Assembly: GCA_030043405.1 (NCBI GenBank)
Contig: JASHXS010000015.1
Coordinates: 1-5,057, forward strand
Length of the DNA stretch: 5,057 bases
Direction of reading: 5' to 3'
Source: Thermoplasmata archaeon
GTDB taxonomy: Archaea; Thermoplasmatota; Thermoplasmata; Lutacidiplasmatales; UBA184
A program made the translations under genes and the position numbers. The notes beneath the pieces were generated by a model, which saw nothing but the letters and a program-made list of their open reading frames with translations, ran no database searches and was not told the DNA's origin. Positions 1-5,057 of the stretch are shown one piece after another (position 1 is the first letter of the stretch; each line of letters begins with the position of its first letter).

Positions 1-764
1 CCGCCGGACTCGGTCGGGTGGCCGCGGGCGAGGGCCGAGAGCGAGCGCGCGAAACTTCCCACCACGCGGGCGAGCTCCGAGGGCTTGGCCCGGGCGAGGT
101 CGCCGACGGTAGCGTACCCCGCCTCGACCAGGCGTTCGCCGGTCTTGGGCCCCACGCCGGGGATCGCCTCGACCGGGAGAGGCTCGAGAAACGAGGCGAC
201 CTGTTCGGAGGGCACGACCACGACCCCGCGGGGTTTCGCCCGGTCGGTGGCGACCTTGGCGACGATCCGGGTCGGAGAGACGCCGATGGAGGCCGGCAGA
301 CGCAGCTCGTCCCACAGCGCCCGCTGGACCTCGAGCGCGCACGCGCGAACCGCCTCGGGGCTCATGGGCGGCAGGTGGAGCGCCGCTTCGTCGATGCTCT
401 GGGGTTCGACCTCGGGCGCGAAGCGACGCAGCAGGGTCCGAACGTCGCGGGAGATCCGACCGTACTTGGCAAAGTCCGGTGCGATCCAGGTGGCCTGCGG
501 GGCCAGGCGTGCGGCTTGAGCGGTCGGCATCGCGCTGCGTACTCCGAGCGCGCGGGCCTCATAGCTCGCCGAGAGCACGACCCCCCGGGTCCGACCCGAA
601 CGGGGGGGCGGTCCGACGATGACCATCTGGCCCACGAGCTCCGGGCGCTCCCGGAGTTCGCACGAAACGTAGTAGGCGTCCAGGTCGACGTACACCACCC
701 ACCCGGGGTCGCGCTCTTCGGGCGGGAGCCCCGGCAGCGTGGGCTGGGAGCCGCCGGTCGTCAT
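1..764 (-). CDS. dinB: DNA polymerase IV (Y-family translesion polymerase), 3' end beyond the window
   Basis: This is a Y-family DNA polymerase that copies past damaged template bases at stalled forks. The visible 254 residues cover the palm, fingers and thumb; the little-finger domain lies off the left edge. Seen in the sequence: the first metal-binding motif VDLDAYY (D27, with Y32 at the steric-gate position that excludes ribonucleotides), the second catalytic motif SIDEA (D125, E126, at 387-398), the segment IGVSPTRIVAKVATD typical of the palm, and a helix-hairpin-helix IPGVGPKTG at residues 201-209. The ATG at 764 lies about 20 residues before the palm, and no strong Shine-Dalgarno sequence precedes it; a TATA-like islet 25-30 nt upstream would fit a leaderless transcript. 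The N-terminal extension includes QPTLPGL, a loose match to a PCNA-binding motif that lacks the double aromatic. The gene lies 42 nt after a KaiC-like ATPase gene on the same strand. Family assignment is firm; archaeal naming (dbh/dpo4 versus dinB) varies. Confidence 0.95.
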   Translation of the reverse strand, partial: MTTGGSQPTLPGLPPEERDPGWVVYVDLDAYYVSCELRERPELVGQMVIVGPPPRSGRTRGVVLSASYEARALGVRSAMPTAQAARLAPQATWIAPDFAKYGRISRDVRTLLRRFAPEVEPQSIDEAALHLPPMSPEAVRACALEVQRALWDELRLPASIGVSPTRIVAKVATDRAKPRGVVVVPSEQVASFLEPLPVEAIPGVGPKTGERLVEAGYATVGDLARAKPSELARVVGSFARSLSALARGHPTESG

Positions 765-788
765 CCGGGCCGGAAAGGGACCGCCGCC

Positions 789-794
789 GATAAC
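789..794 (-). promoter_or_regulatory. Weak TATA-like element (GTTATC) before dinB
   Basis: The minus-strand hexamer GTTATC is the least GC-rich stretch in the 42-nt gap and is centred about 27 nt before the dinB ATG, the spacing expected for a leaderless archaeal transcript. dinB also lacks a good Shine-Dalgarno motif, which agrees with that reading. The element is short and could be chance. Confidence 0.25.
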
Positions 795-806
795 GGCCGC
801 GCCCGC

Positions 807-1532
807 TCAGGACCCGCCGAGGTCCACGGCCTTCGAATCCACCACGATGCCGTTCGCAGTGATCGCGTACGGTTGGACCGTCCGGACGTGCGGGGTCCGT
901 CGCATCTTGAGCACCCGGAGCGAGAGCCCGACGCGGTGTCCATCGGACCCGGTCCGATACCCGAGCAGCACGACTCCGTCCGAGACGTACTCCGAGAGTC
1001 CGTCCCGCGTGACCTCGGGGTGCTGCGGGTCCGCTTCGGCGGTGAGTAGACTGGTCGCACCGGATTCCCGGCAGGCCCCGGCCAACGCGAAGAGGGTCGC
1101 CCGACGGCTCTGTTCGTCGTCGCTCAGCATGTTCAGCAGCGAGACGGAGTCGACCACGATCCGGTTCGCGCCCATGGCGGCAAGCTCCTTGCCGAGCTCG
1201 CCCTGGATCCGGTGGAGGCTCTGCCGGGTCTCCTTCGGGTCCAGACGGATGACCTTGAGGGTGCCGGCCTTCACGGCCGCGTCGACGGGCCAGCGGAACT
1301 GGCGCGCGGTCTCGAGCAGCTGCGGCACGTCCTCCTCCAGCGAGAGGAAGACGCCCTTCTCTCCCTTCGCCGCGCCCGTGAGCAGGAACTGGAGGCCGAG
1401 GCAGGTCTTCCCGGTCCCGGGGAGCCCGGACACGAGCACGACATGGCCGGCCGGAAAGCCGCCCCCGAGCATCTCGTCCAGGCCCGACACCCCGGTCGGG
1501 ACCTTGGCCCGGGGGGTCTCAGACTCGCTCAT
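807..1532 (-). CDS. Canonical single-domain KaiC-like (RAD55/RecA-superfamily) ATPase
   Basis: A 241-residue RecA-superfamily ATPase of the KaiC/GvpD/RAD55 group (COG0467 type), consisting of one KaiC domain and little else. Seen: the family start VPTGVSGLDEMLGGGFPAG (residues 11-29), an intact Walker A GLPGTGKT (36-43, at 1404-1427), the paired catalytic glutamates in FLSLEED (E66, E67), Walker B RIVVDS with D128, and the KaiC-type C-terminal strand LRVLKMRRTPH with ITANGIVV. It should bind and hydrolyse ATP and probably forms oligomers, as relatives do. There is no fused DNA-binding or sensor domain, so its role is not determined by sequence alone. The ATG at 1532 lies inside the end of the upstream gene (14-nt overlap) and has GGTGA nine bases before it, which suggests translational coupling. 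Archaeal members range from circadian-like and signalling proteins to recombination mediators (aRadC type). The company of dinB favours a repair or stress role, as inference only. Confidence 0.93.
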   Translation of the reverse strand: MSESETPRAKVPTGVSGLDEMLGGGFPAGHVVLVSGLPGTGKTCLGLQFLLTGAAKGEKGVFLSLEEDVPQLLETARQFRWPVDAAVKAGTLKVIRLDPKETRQSLHRIQGELGKELAAMGANRIVVDSVSLLNMLSDDEQSRRATLFALAGACRESGATSLLTAEADPQHPEVTRDGLSEYVSDGVVLLGYRTGSDGHRVGLSLRVLKMRRTPHVRTVQPYAITANGIVVDSKAVDLGGS

Positions 1533-2439
1533 ACTGGGTGGTCACCAGCCCGTTCTTCGCCCCGACCCGGATGACGAATCGACCCTGGTACTCGGCGGGG
1601 ACGTGCGCGAGGACCGGCATGAATTTCTCGATCAGCATCGTGCGCTGACGGTGCGAGTGGCTGGGGCTCGTCGTCCAGCTGAAGTGCAGCACCCCATCGA
1701 CGGAGTCGAGCAGGGCTTGCTCGAGCGCGGGCGGCGCGACGCCCTCCGACAGGATGAGGTAGATCACGCCGCCCCATTCCTTGGCGCGGCGGCGCAGGCC
1801 CTTGAGCACGGTGAGGAGATCCCCGGGCTCGATGCCCCGACGGACGACCAGGTCCGTGAGCGAGTCGATCACAACGAGCTGGCGGCCGGCCTTGAGTTCG
1901 ATGCCGTCGACCAACGCTCGGAGCGGCCCCCCGTCCGACGTCCGACTGGGCGACCCTCCCCCCAACAGGGCACTCGGAACGGCCGACCAGGCCGCCGGCA
2001 CGACCGTGTCCGCGAAGTACTCACGGGAGAGGTCGAGGAAGGTCAGGTGGCGCTCGAGGGTCTCCGCGTACGTCTCTTCGAACGCCCCGCGAAGCTCGTC
2101 GAGCACCTGGTCCTGGGAGCGGCTCGTGCTGACGTACACGATCCCTTCCGGGTAGACGAACGGCCCCCGGGCGCTCCCCAGGTAGAACTGGTGGAGACGG
2201 GGCATGTCGTAGTGCAGCATCAGGTGGACGGCGGAGGTCAGCGCGAACTCCTGGTGTCCCGCGCCCGCCGATCCCCAGAGCAGCACCACTGAGCCGGCCG
2301 GCACTCCGCCGGTGAGGTAGTCGAAATCCGGTACCCCGGTCGGGACGCGCGCGGGTCGGTCCGTGAGGTCCGGCGACGGGGGCGGTCCGGCGGTCGTGTG
2401 GGTGGGAACGAGGAACGGTCGGGGGGACTGTACGGCCAT
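1519..2439 (-). CDS. KaiC/RAD55-like protein with degenerate P-loop (probable pseudo-ATPase)
   Basis: A 306-residue RecA-superfamily protein. After a Pro-rich, probably flexible N-terminus (1-30), the KaiC entry motif RVPTGVPDFDYLTGG appears at 31-45. The Walker A position reads GSAGAGHQ (56-63), so the essential Lys and Thr/Ser are replaced by His and Gln. The catalytic glutamate pair expected after the next strand is replaced too (VYVSTSRSQDQ, 101-111). The Walker B LVVIDS is kept with D192 (188-193). A Gly/Ser/Pro-rich stretch at about 158-172 looks like a loop insertion. The C-terminus FVIRVGAKNGLVTTQYERV closes the fold. I infer that ATP hydrolysis is weak or lost and that the protein acts as a structural or regulatory partner, perhaps of the canonical paralogue encoded immediately downstream with a 14-nt overlap. 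Degenerate P-loops occur in other archaeal members of this superfamily, so the loss itself is not unique. ATG at 2439 is the only good start; a GGAG lies 10 nt upstream, inside a small hairpin. Confidence 0.9.
   Translation of the reverse strand: MAVQSPRPFLVPTHTTAGPPPSPDLTDRPARVPTGVPDFDYLTGGVPAGSVVLLWGSAGAGHQEFALTSAVHLMLHYDMPRLHQFYLGSARGPFVYPEGIVYVSTSRSQDQVLDELRGAFEETYAETLERHLTFLDLSREYFADTVVPAAWSAVPSALLGGGSPSRTSDGGPLRALVDGIELKAGRQLVVIDSLTDLVVRRGIEPGDLLTVLKGLRRRAKEWGGVIYLILSEGVAPPALEQALLDSVDGVLHFSWTTSPSHSHRQRTMLIEKFMPVLAHVPAEYQGRFVIRVGAKNGLVTTQYERV
1542..1546 (-). promoter_or_regulatory. Ribosome binding site GGTGA for the canonical KaiC-like gene
   Basis: GGTGA on the minus strand, nine bases before ATG 1532 and inside the coding end of the upstream gene. 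It matches the archaeal anti-Shine-Dalgarno complement, supports ATG 1532 as the start and implies translational coupling of the two KaiC-like genes. Confidence 0.6.
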
Positions 2440-2440
2440 T

Positions 2441-2454
2441 CGGAGACGGCTCCG
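2441..2454 (-). promoter_or_regulatory. Small hairpin covering the GGAG before the degenerate KaiC-like gene
   Basis: A perfect 5-bp inverted repeat with a 4-nt loop (CGGAG-CCGT-CTCCG on the minus strand), ending one base before ATG 2439. The 5' arm contains the GGAG that would serve as Shine-Dalgarno sequence, so folding would hide it. In such GC-rich DNA a repeat of this length arises easily by chance. Confidence 0.3.
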
Positions 2455-2476
2455 GGCGCCCGACGCGGGCCTCCGG

Positions 2477-2485
2477 TATTAGTAG
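2477..2485 (-). promoter_or_regulatory. TATA-like box (CTACTAATA) upstream of the KaiC-like gene pair
   Basis: On the minus strand the sequence reads CTACTAATA, sharing CTAATA with the islet upstream of truD, and is the only AT-rich element in the 77-nt gap after truD. Its centre lies about 42 nt before ATG 2439, so transcription would be expected near 2454 with a leader of roughly 15 nt. This would give the KaiC-like pair, and possibly dinB, their own promoter. Call by position and composition only. Confidence 0.45.
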
Positions 2486-2517
2486 GCTCGGCTGCAGACG
2501 TTCCGCTCGGGGCGGGC

Positions 2518-3780
2518 TCAGCTCGCCGAGCCTTTCAGAAACTCCCGGAGCAGCACCGTCGCATACGAGCCCTTGGGCAACGCGAACTGGAATCGCACCC
2601 CGTCCTCGGCGTCGGGCGCCAGACCGAGCGGAGGCAACGGGATGAGGATCGGACGCCAGGCCCCCTTGCTCGACACCTCCGGGGCCGCCGGCGTGCGAAA
2701 GGAGTCGGCCGCCACCTGTTCCTCCCGGAGGATCTCGTGCAGTAATTCGGCGGGTCGGCCCGCACCCGTCGGAGTCTCATACCCGACGAGGGGGCCGGCG
2801 ACCCAGGCCCGCCCGCGCCCCACGAGTTCCGCGCACTCGGTCAGGTTGTCCTCGCCGACCGGTATCCCGTCGTGGCTGCGCGTGGTCCCGTCCCGGGCCA
2901 GACGTAAGATCGCGTCCCCCACTTGGGGGCGACTCAGGGGCATTCCCTCTTCGGCCCGCGCGCTGAGCCAGCGGTTGAACAGGTACCCCTGGAAGGCGTG
3001 GACGAACAACAGCCGGAGGTCTCGGGAGAGGGCCCGAAAGGCGCGCTCCGGCGGATGGCCCTGGGCGAGATGTTCCAACAGGGTTCGTTCGAAGCGGTAC
3101 TCCGCCGGGAATTCCCGCAACGCCCGGTTCGCATCGTGGTGGTGGGCGTACTCGAGTCGGGCCGCGTCGCCCACCCCGGGCTTCCCCGTCGGCGGCATCG
3201 CGGTCAGGTACGTCTCCACGGCGGCCGCGAGGTCCCCTCGCACCACCCAGCGACCCACTTCGTGCGTGACCGGGCGCACTTCGCCGAACCGCTGCGGCCC
3301 GAAGAAGTTCGGGAATCCGCCCAGCTCGCGGAGCTCCCGCTCGATCGCCCGATACACCCCCACGCACGTGGTGGGAGGCTGCGGCAGGGCGTCCACCCGG
3401 ATGTCGAACGAATTGCCGTAATGGTGGCCGAGGACGAGCCCGTCCTTCGCTCGATAGACGTCGGTCACCTCGACTCGCGGCAGGTCGACGGGTCCGGCGG
3501 GCGGGGGCCCGCGGTACGAGACCAGGCGCTCGGAGACGGCCCGTCGGTCCTTGGTCCCGGCCCACTCCAGGGAGTGGCTCCCGAGCCCCAATCGACGCGC
3601 CAGCGCGGCCCCGAGTTCGTGCTGTTCCCAGTCCTGGCTGCGGACCCGCAGAACGGTGAACGGGCCGGCGGGGTCCGGGGTCGGGTAGCTGGAGAGTTCG
3701 GTCACGCGAAACGACTCCGCCGACGACTTGAGGCGGCCCGGCACCCCCGGGGTCTGGCTCGCGTAGAAGGCCATCCCCAT
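2518..3780 (-). CDS. truD: tRNA pseudouridine(13) synthase TruD
   Basis: TruD converts uridine 13 in the D-arm of certain tRNAs to pseudouridine. The protein is full length for the archaeal form (420 residues from this start). Seen: the TruD-type opening YASQTPGVPGRLKSSAESFRV (residues 6-26), the catalytic motif WAGTKDRRAVSERLVS with nucleophile D78, the hallmark PNFFGPQRFG (157-166), the TRUD insertion domain with DLRLLFVHAFQGYLFNRWL (254-272), and the C-terminal SYATVLLREFLKG. I chose ATG 3780 because GGAG lies six bases before it. A GTG at 3819 would add 13 residues (start of a Pro/Glu-rich stretch with no TruD similarity), and an in-frame ATG at 3774 is also possible. The GTG sits where a leaderless transcript from the 3841-3848 islet would begin, so it cannot be excluded. 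The gene is separated by 77 nt from the KaiC-like pair downstream and diverges from the 3849 gene. Confidence 0.95.
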   Translation of the reverse strand: MGMAFYASQTPGVPGRLKSSAESFRVTELSSYPTPDPAGPFTVLRVRSQDWEQHELGAALARRLGLGSHSLEWAGTKDRRAVSERLVSYRGPPPAGPVDLPRVEVTDVYRAKDGLVLGHHYGNSFDIRVDALPQPPTTCVGVYRAIERELRELGGFPNFFGPQRFGEVRPVTHEVGRWVVRGDLAAAVETYLTAMPPTGKPGVGDAARLEYAHHHDANRALREFPAEYRFERTLLEHLAQGHPPERAFRALSRDLRLLFVHAFQGYLFNRWLSARAEEGMPLSRPQVGDAILRLARDGTTRSHDGIPVGEDNLTECAELVGRGRAWVAGPLVGYETPTGAGRPAELLHEILREEQVAADSFRTPAAPEVSSKGAWRPILIPLPPLGLAPDAEDGVRFQFALPKGSYATVLLREFLKGSAS

Positions 3781-3786
3781 CGCACG

Positions 3787-3790
3787 CTCC
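3787..3790 (-). promoter_or_regulatory. Ribosome binding site GGAG deciding the truD start
   Basis: GGAG on the minus strand, six bases before ATG 3780. It is the reason for choosing 3780 over GTG 3819 or ATG 3774 as the truD start. Confidence 0.5.
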
Positions 3791-3840
3791 GAGGCGGGGG
3801 GCTCGAGGGGACGGGGCACCCCGATGGGAGTCGGGGCGCG

Positions 3841-3848
3841 ATTATTAG
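3841..3848. promoter_or_regulatory. TATA-like islet ATTATTAG between divergent genes
   Basis: An isolated AT-rich octamer in GC-rich sequence, between truD (minus) and the unknown gene (plus). On the minus strand it reads CTAATAAT; with the usual 25-27 nt TATA-to-start distance, transcription would begin near 3818, giving either a leaderless GTG 3819 or a leader of about 38 nt to ATG 3780. On the plus strand it would place a start near 3871, after the ATG at 3849. No clear BRE is visible on either side. Confidence 0.5.
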
Positions 3849-4352
3849 ATGCCGGACAGGTTCGTCCCGGCCACGTTGATCGAGGCCACCGCGCGGGTCC
3901 TCAAGAACGTCATCGACGTTCAGGTGGGGACGGAGGCGTGGGTGGGGCGCCCGACGGGCTCGGAGGAACCGGCGCTCGGCCGACGCCTCGCCGCCCTGTT
4001 CGCGACCGAGTATCGGGTGTACCGGGCCAGCGAACCGGCGGTCGTCCACTCGGTGATCTCGTACCACGCGAAGTCGGACGAGATCCACATCCGCCTGGGC
4101 GACGTGAACGTTCGCACGAAGGGGACGACCTTCGGACCCCTCCGTTTCGAGTACGGCGGCGTGACCTTCTCGATCAACGAACGGCTCACCGGTCGCTTCA
4201 CGATCCTGGACGGCGAGAAGGCGGTCGGCACGGGCCAGTTGGGGTTCCGCTCCTGCGTAATCCGGGAGTACCCCGGGGAGCTCGAGGTCCTCTTCGTCAA
4301 CCTCGCGGTCGGGTACGTGATCCGTACCCTCACGTGGGAGATGTTCGGGTGA
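3849..4352 (+). CDS. Conserved-looking protein of unknown function
   Basis: I do not recognise this 167-residue protein. It starts with a probable amphipathic helix (about 7-22, LIEATARVLKNVID), has a second helical piece around 43-55, and then alternates short strands rich in hydrophobic and charged residues (FEYGGVTFSINERLTGRFTIL). It ends with a hydrophobic stretch, LEVLFVNLAVGYVIRTLTW (145-163). There is no signal peptide, metal-binding cluster or P-loop. A beta-rich body followed by a C-terminal hydrophobic helix recalls Tubby/LURP-one-like barrels, but this is only a shape resemblance. The coding case is good: the frame stays open, and its stop overlaps the GTG of the next gene (GTGA), a common sign of an operon. 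The start is uncertain. ATG 3849 has no Shine-Dalgarno sequence and directly abuts an AT islet that may be a promoter element, so translation could begin later, for example at TTG 3876. Confidence 0.8.
   Translation: MPDRFVPATLIEATARVLKNVIDVQVGTEAWVGRPTGSEEPALGRRLAALFATEYRVYRASEPAVVHSVISYHAKSDEIHIRLGDVNVRTKGTTFGPLRFEYGGVTFSINERLTGRFTILDGEKAVGTGQLGFRSCVIREYPGELEVLFVNLAVGYVIRTLTWEMFG
4336..4340 (+). promoter_or_regulatory. Ribosome binding site GGGAG for the DUF429 gene
   Basis: GGGAG lies eight bases before GTG 4349, inside the 3' end of the preceding gene. It supports the overlapping GTG start and coupled translation. Confidence 0.55.
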
Positions 4353-5057
4353 CCCGGGCCCGTCGGGCTCGCGGCCCGCCGTACCCCCGGCCCGGTGCCG
4401 ACCGCGTGGTGGGACTCGACCTGGCCGGCTCTCCGAACCGGACGACCGGTTTCTGCCTCCTCGACCGAGAGGGCGTCGCGACGGTCCGGGCCCTTCACAC
4501 CGACGAGGAGATCCTGGCGACGACCGTGGCGGCCCGTCCGGCGGTCGTGATCGTCGACGCTCCCCTCTCGCTGCCGCGGGGCCGCCGGTCGATCGAAGAC
4601 CGTGCGGGCCCTCACCTCCGCGCCGCCGACCGAGAGCTGCTCCGGCTGGGGATCCGATTCTTTCCGATCACGTTGGGCCCCATGCGAATGCTGACCAGCC
4701 GAGGCCTGCGTCTCCGGCGCGCCCTGGCGGCCGCGGGTCTACGGGCCGAAGAGGGGTACCCCGGGGCCGCCCAGGACCTGTGGGGGATCGCGCGCAAACA
4801 GGCGGGGACCGAACGATTGCGGCGGGGGTTGCTGCGCCTGGGCGCGACGGGAGATCTCCGACGGAAGGACCTCACCCACGACGAATTGGATGGGGTCACC
4901 TGCGCGCTCGTGGGTCGGGCGTTCCTCCGAGGGGACTTCCTGGCCATCGGCTCCCTCGACGAGGGACGGATAATCCTGCCCTCTCGAACGGCGTGCGAGC
5001 GATGGTACCGCGCCCGGGGGCTCCGTCCGTCCGACGGCCCGCCCCCTCCGCGGCCGC
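4349..5057 (+). CDS. DUF429 family protein, predicted RNase H-fold nuclease; 3' end beyond the window
   Basis: The visible 236 residues match the DUF429 family (COG2410-like), annotated in general as predicted nucleases of the RNase H fold but with little biochemistry. Seen: first-strand acidic motif VVGLDLAGSP (D24), second acidic motif VVIVDAPLSLP (D70), the segment GPMRMLTSRG, E134/E135 ahead of GYPGAAQDLW, and a C-terminal THDELDGVTCALVGRAF (E179 and D181), followed by the strand GRIILPSR. The acidic residues are consistent with a two-metal active site. The GTG start at 4349 overlaps the preceding TGA (GTGA) and is preceded by GGGAG at eight bases, so I prefer it; the first 19 residues are Arg/Pro-rich and lie outside the domain, and GTG 4406 is an alternative. 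The frame is open at the right edge; the domain itself looks nearly complete. It is co-directional and probably co-translated with the unknown gene at 3849. Confidence 0.85.
   Translation, partial: MTRARRARGPPYPRPGADRVVGLDLAGSPNRTTGFCLLDREGVATVRALHTDEEILATTVAARPAVVIVDAPLSLPRGRRSIEDRAGPHLRAADRELLRLGIRFFPITLGPMRMLTSRGLRLRRALAAAGLRAEEGYPGAAQDLWGIARKQAGTERLRRGLLRLGATGDLRRKDLTHDELDGVTCALVGRAFLRGDFLAIGSLDEGRIILPSRTACERWYRARGLRPSDGPPPPRP

Noticed and set aside
18..1049. Plus-strand open frame of 343 codons opposite dinB
   Set aside because: The product is an Arg/Gly/Asp-rich low-complexity sequence with no motifs, and the opposite strand encodes an unmistakable Y-family polymerase.
2251..2274. Walker A loss as a sequencing or assembly error
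   Set aside because: Both critical codons differ from Lys and Thr/Ser at more than one base, the frame is intact on both sides, and the catalytic glutamates are missing too.
739..2292. Long plus-strand open frame (517 codons) opposite the KaiC-like genes
   Set aside because: It is antisense to two proteins with clear RecA-superfamily motifs, its product is Ser/Arg/Pro-rich with no recognisable domain, and long antisense frames are expected at this G+C content.
2440..2517. Terminator after truD
   Set aside because: There is no T-run on the minus strand in the gap; the GC-rich inverted repeats alone are not enough in this background.
2923..3879. Plus-strand open frame of 318 codons opposite truD, and other frames in the same region
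   Set aside because: It is a shadow of truD, whose catalytic and hallmark motifs are on the minus strand.
3920..4947. Minus-strand open frames (231 and 111 codons) opposite the unknown gene and the DUF429 gene
   Set aside because: Compositions are Arg/Ser/Pro-rich and motif-free; the plus strand has coupled genes with sensible starts and a known domain.
1..5057. tRNA or rRNA genes, CRISPR repeats, insertion sequences
   Set aside because: No direct-repeat spacing, terminal inverted repeats, transposase motifs or tRNA-like T-arm sequences were seen, and coding sequence fills nearly all of the window.

Overview
The window is about two-thirds G+C and densely coded, with six protein genes and almost no intergenic space. 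It reads as a high-GC archaeon. The evidence is an archaeal-type TruD, single-domain KaiC/RAD55-family proteins including a degenerate one of a kind I associate with Euryarchaeota and Thermoplasmatota, Shine-Dalgarno motifs of GGTGA or GGAG type, and isolated AT islets placed like archaeal TATA boxes. A high-GC Thermoplasmatota lineage is my best guess, but it is an inference from gene content and style, without a marker gene to fix it.

Minus strand, read from right to left: truD (3780 to 2518), a P-loop-degenerate KaiC-like protein (2439 to 1519), a canonical single-domain KaiC-like ATPase (1532 to 807, overlapping the previous gene by 14 nt), and a Y-family DNA polymerase IV gene, dinB (764 to the left edge, 3' end missing). 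The last three are packed like an operon: a 14-nt overlap and then a 42-nt gap. A TATA-like islet lies upstream of the first of them, and a weaker one sits just ahead of dinB.

Plus strand, from 3849: a 167-residue protein of unknown function, followed with a GTGA stop/start overlap by a DUF429-family RNase H-fold protein (predicted nuclease) that runs off the right edge. These two diverge from truD across a gap of 29 to 68 nt. The only AT-rich islet in that gap, ATTATTAG, could serve as a promoter element for one or both directions.

Functional reading: truD is a tRNA modification gene (pseudouridine 13). The KaiC-like pair plus a translesion polymerase suggests a module of RecA-superfamily ATPases linked to DNA damage tolerance, or to signalling. 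The most unusual feature is the pairing of an intact KaiC-like ATPase with a partner that has lost the P-loop lysine and the catalytic glutamates but kept the Walker B aspartate. No RNA genes, mobile elements, CRISPR arrays or clear terminators are visible.
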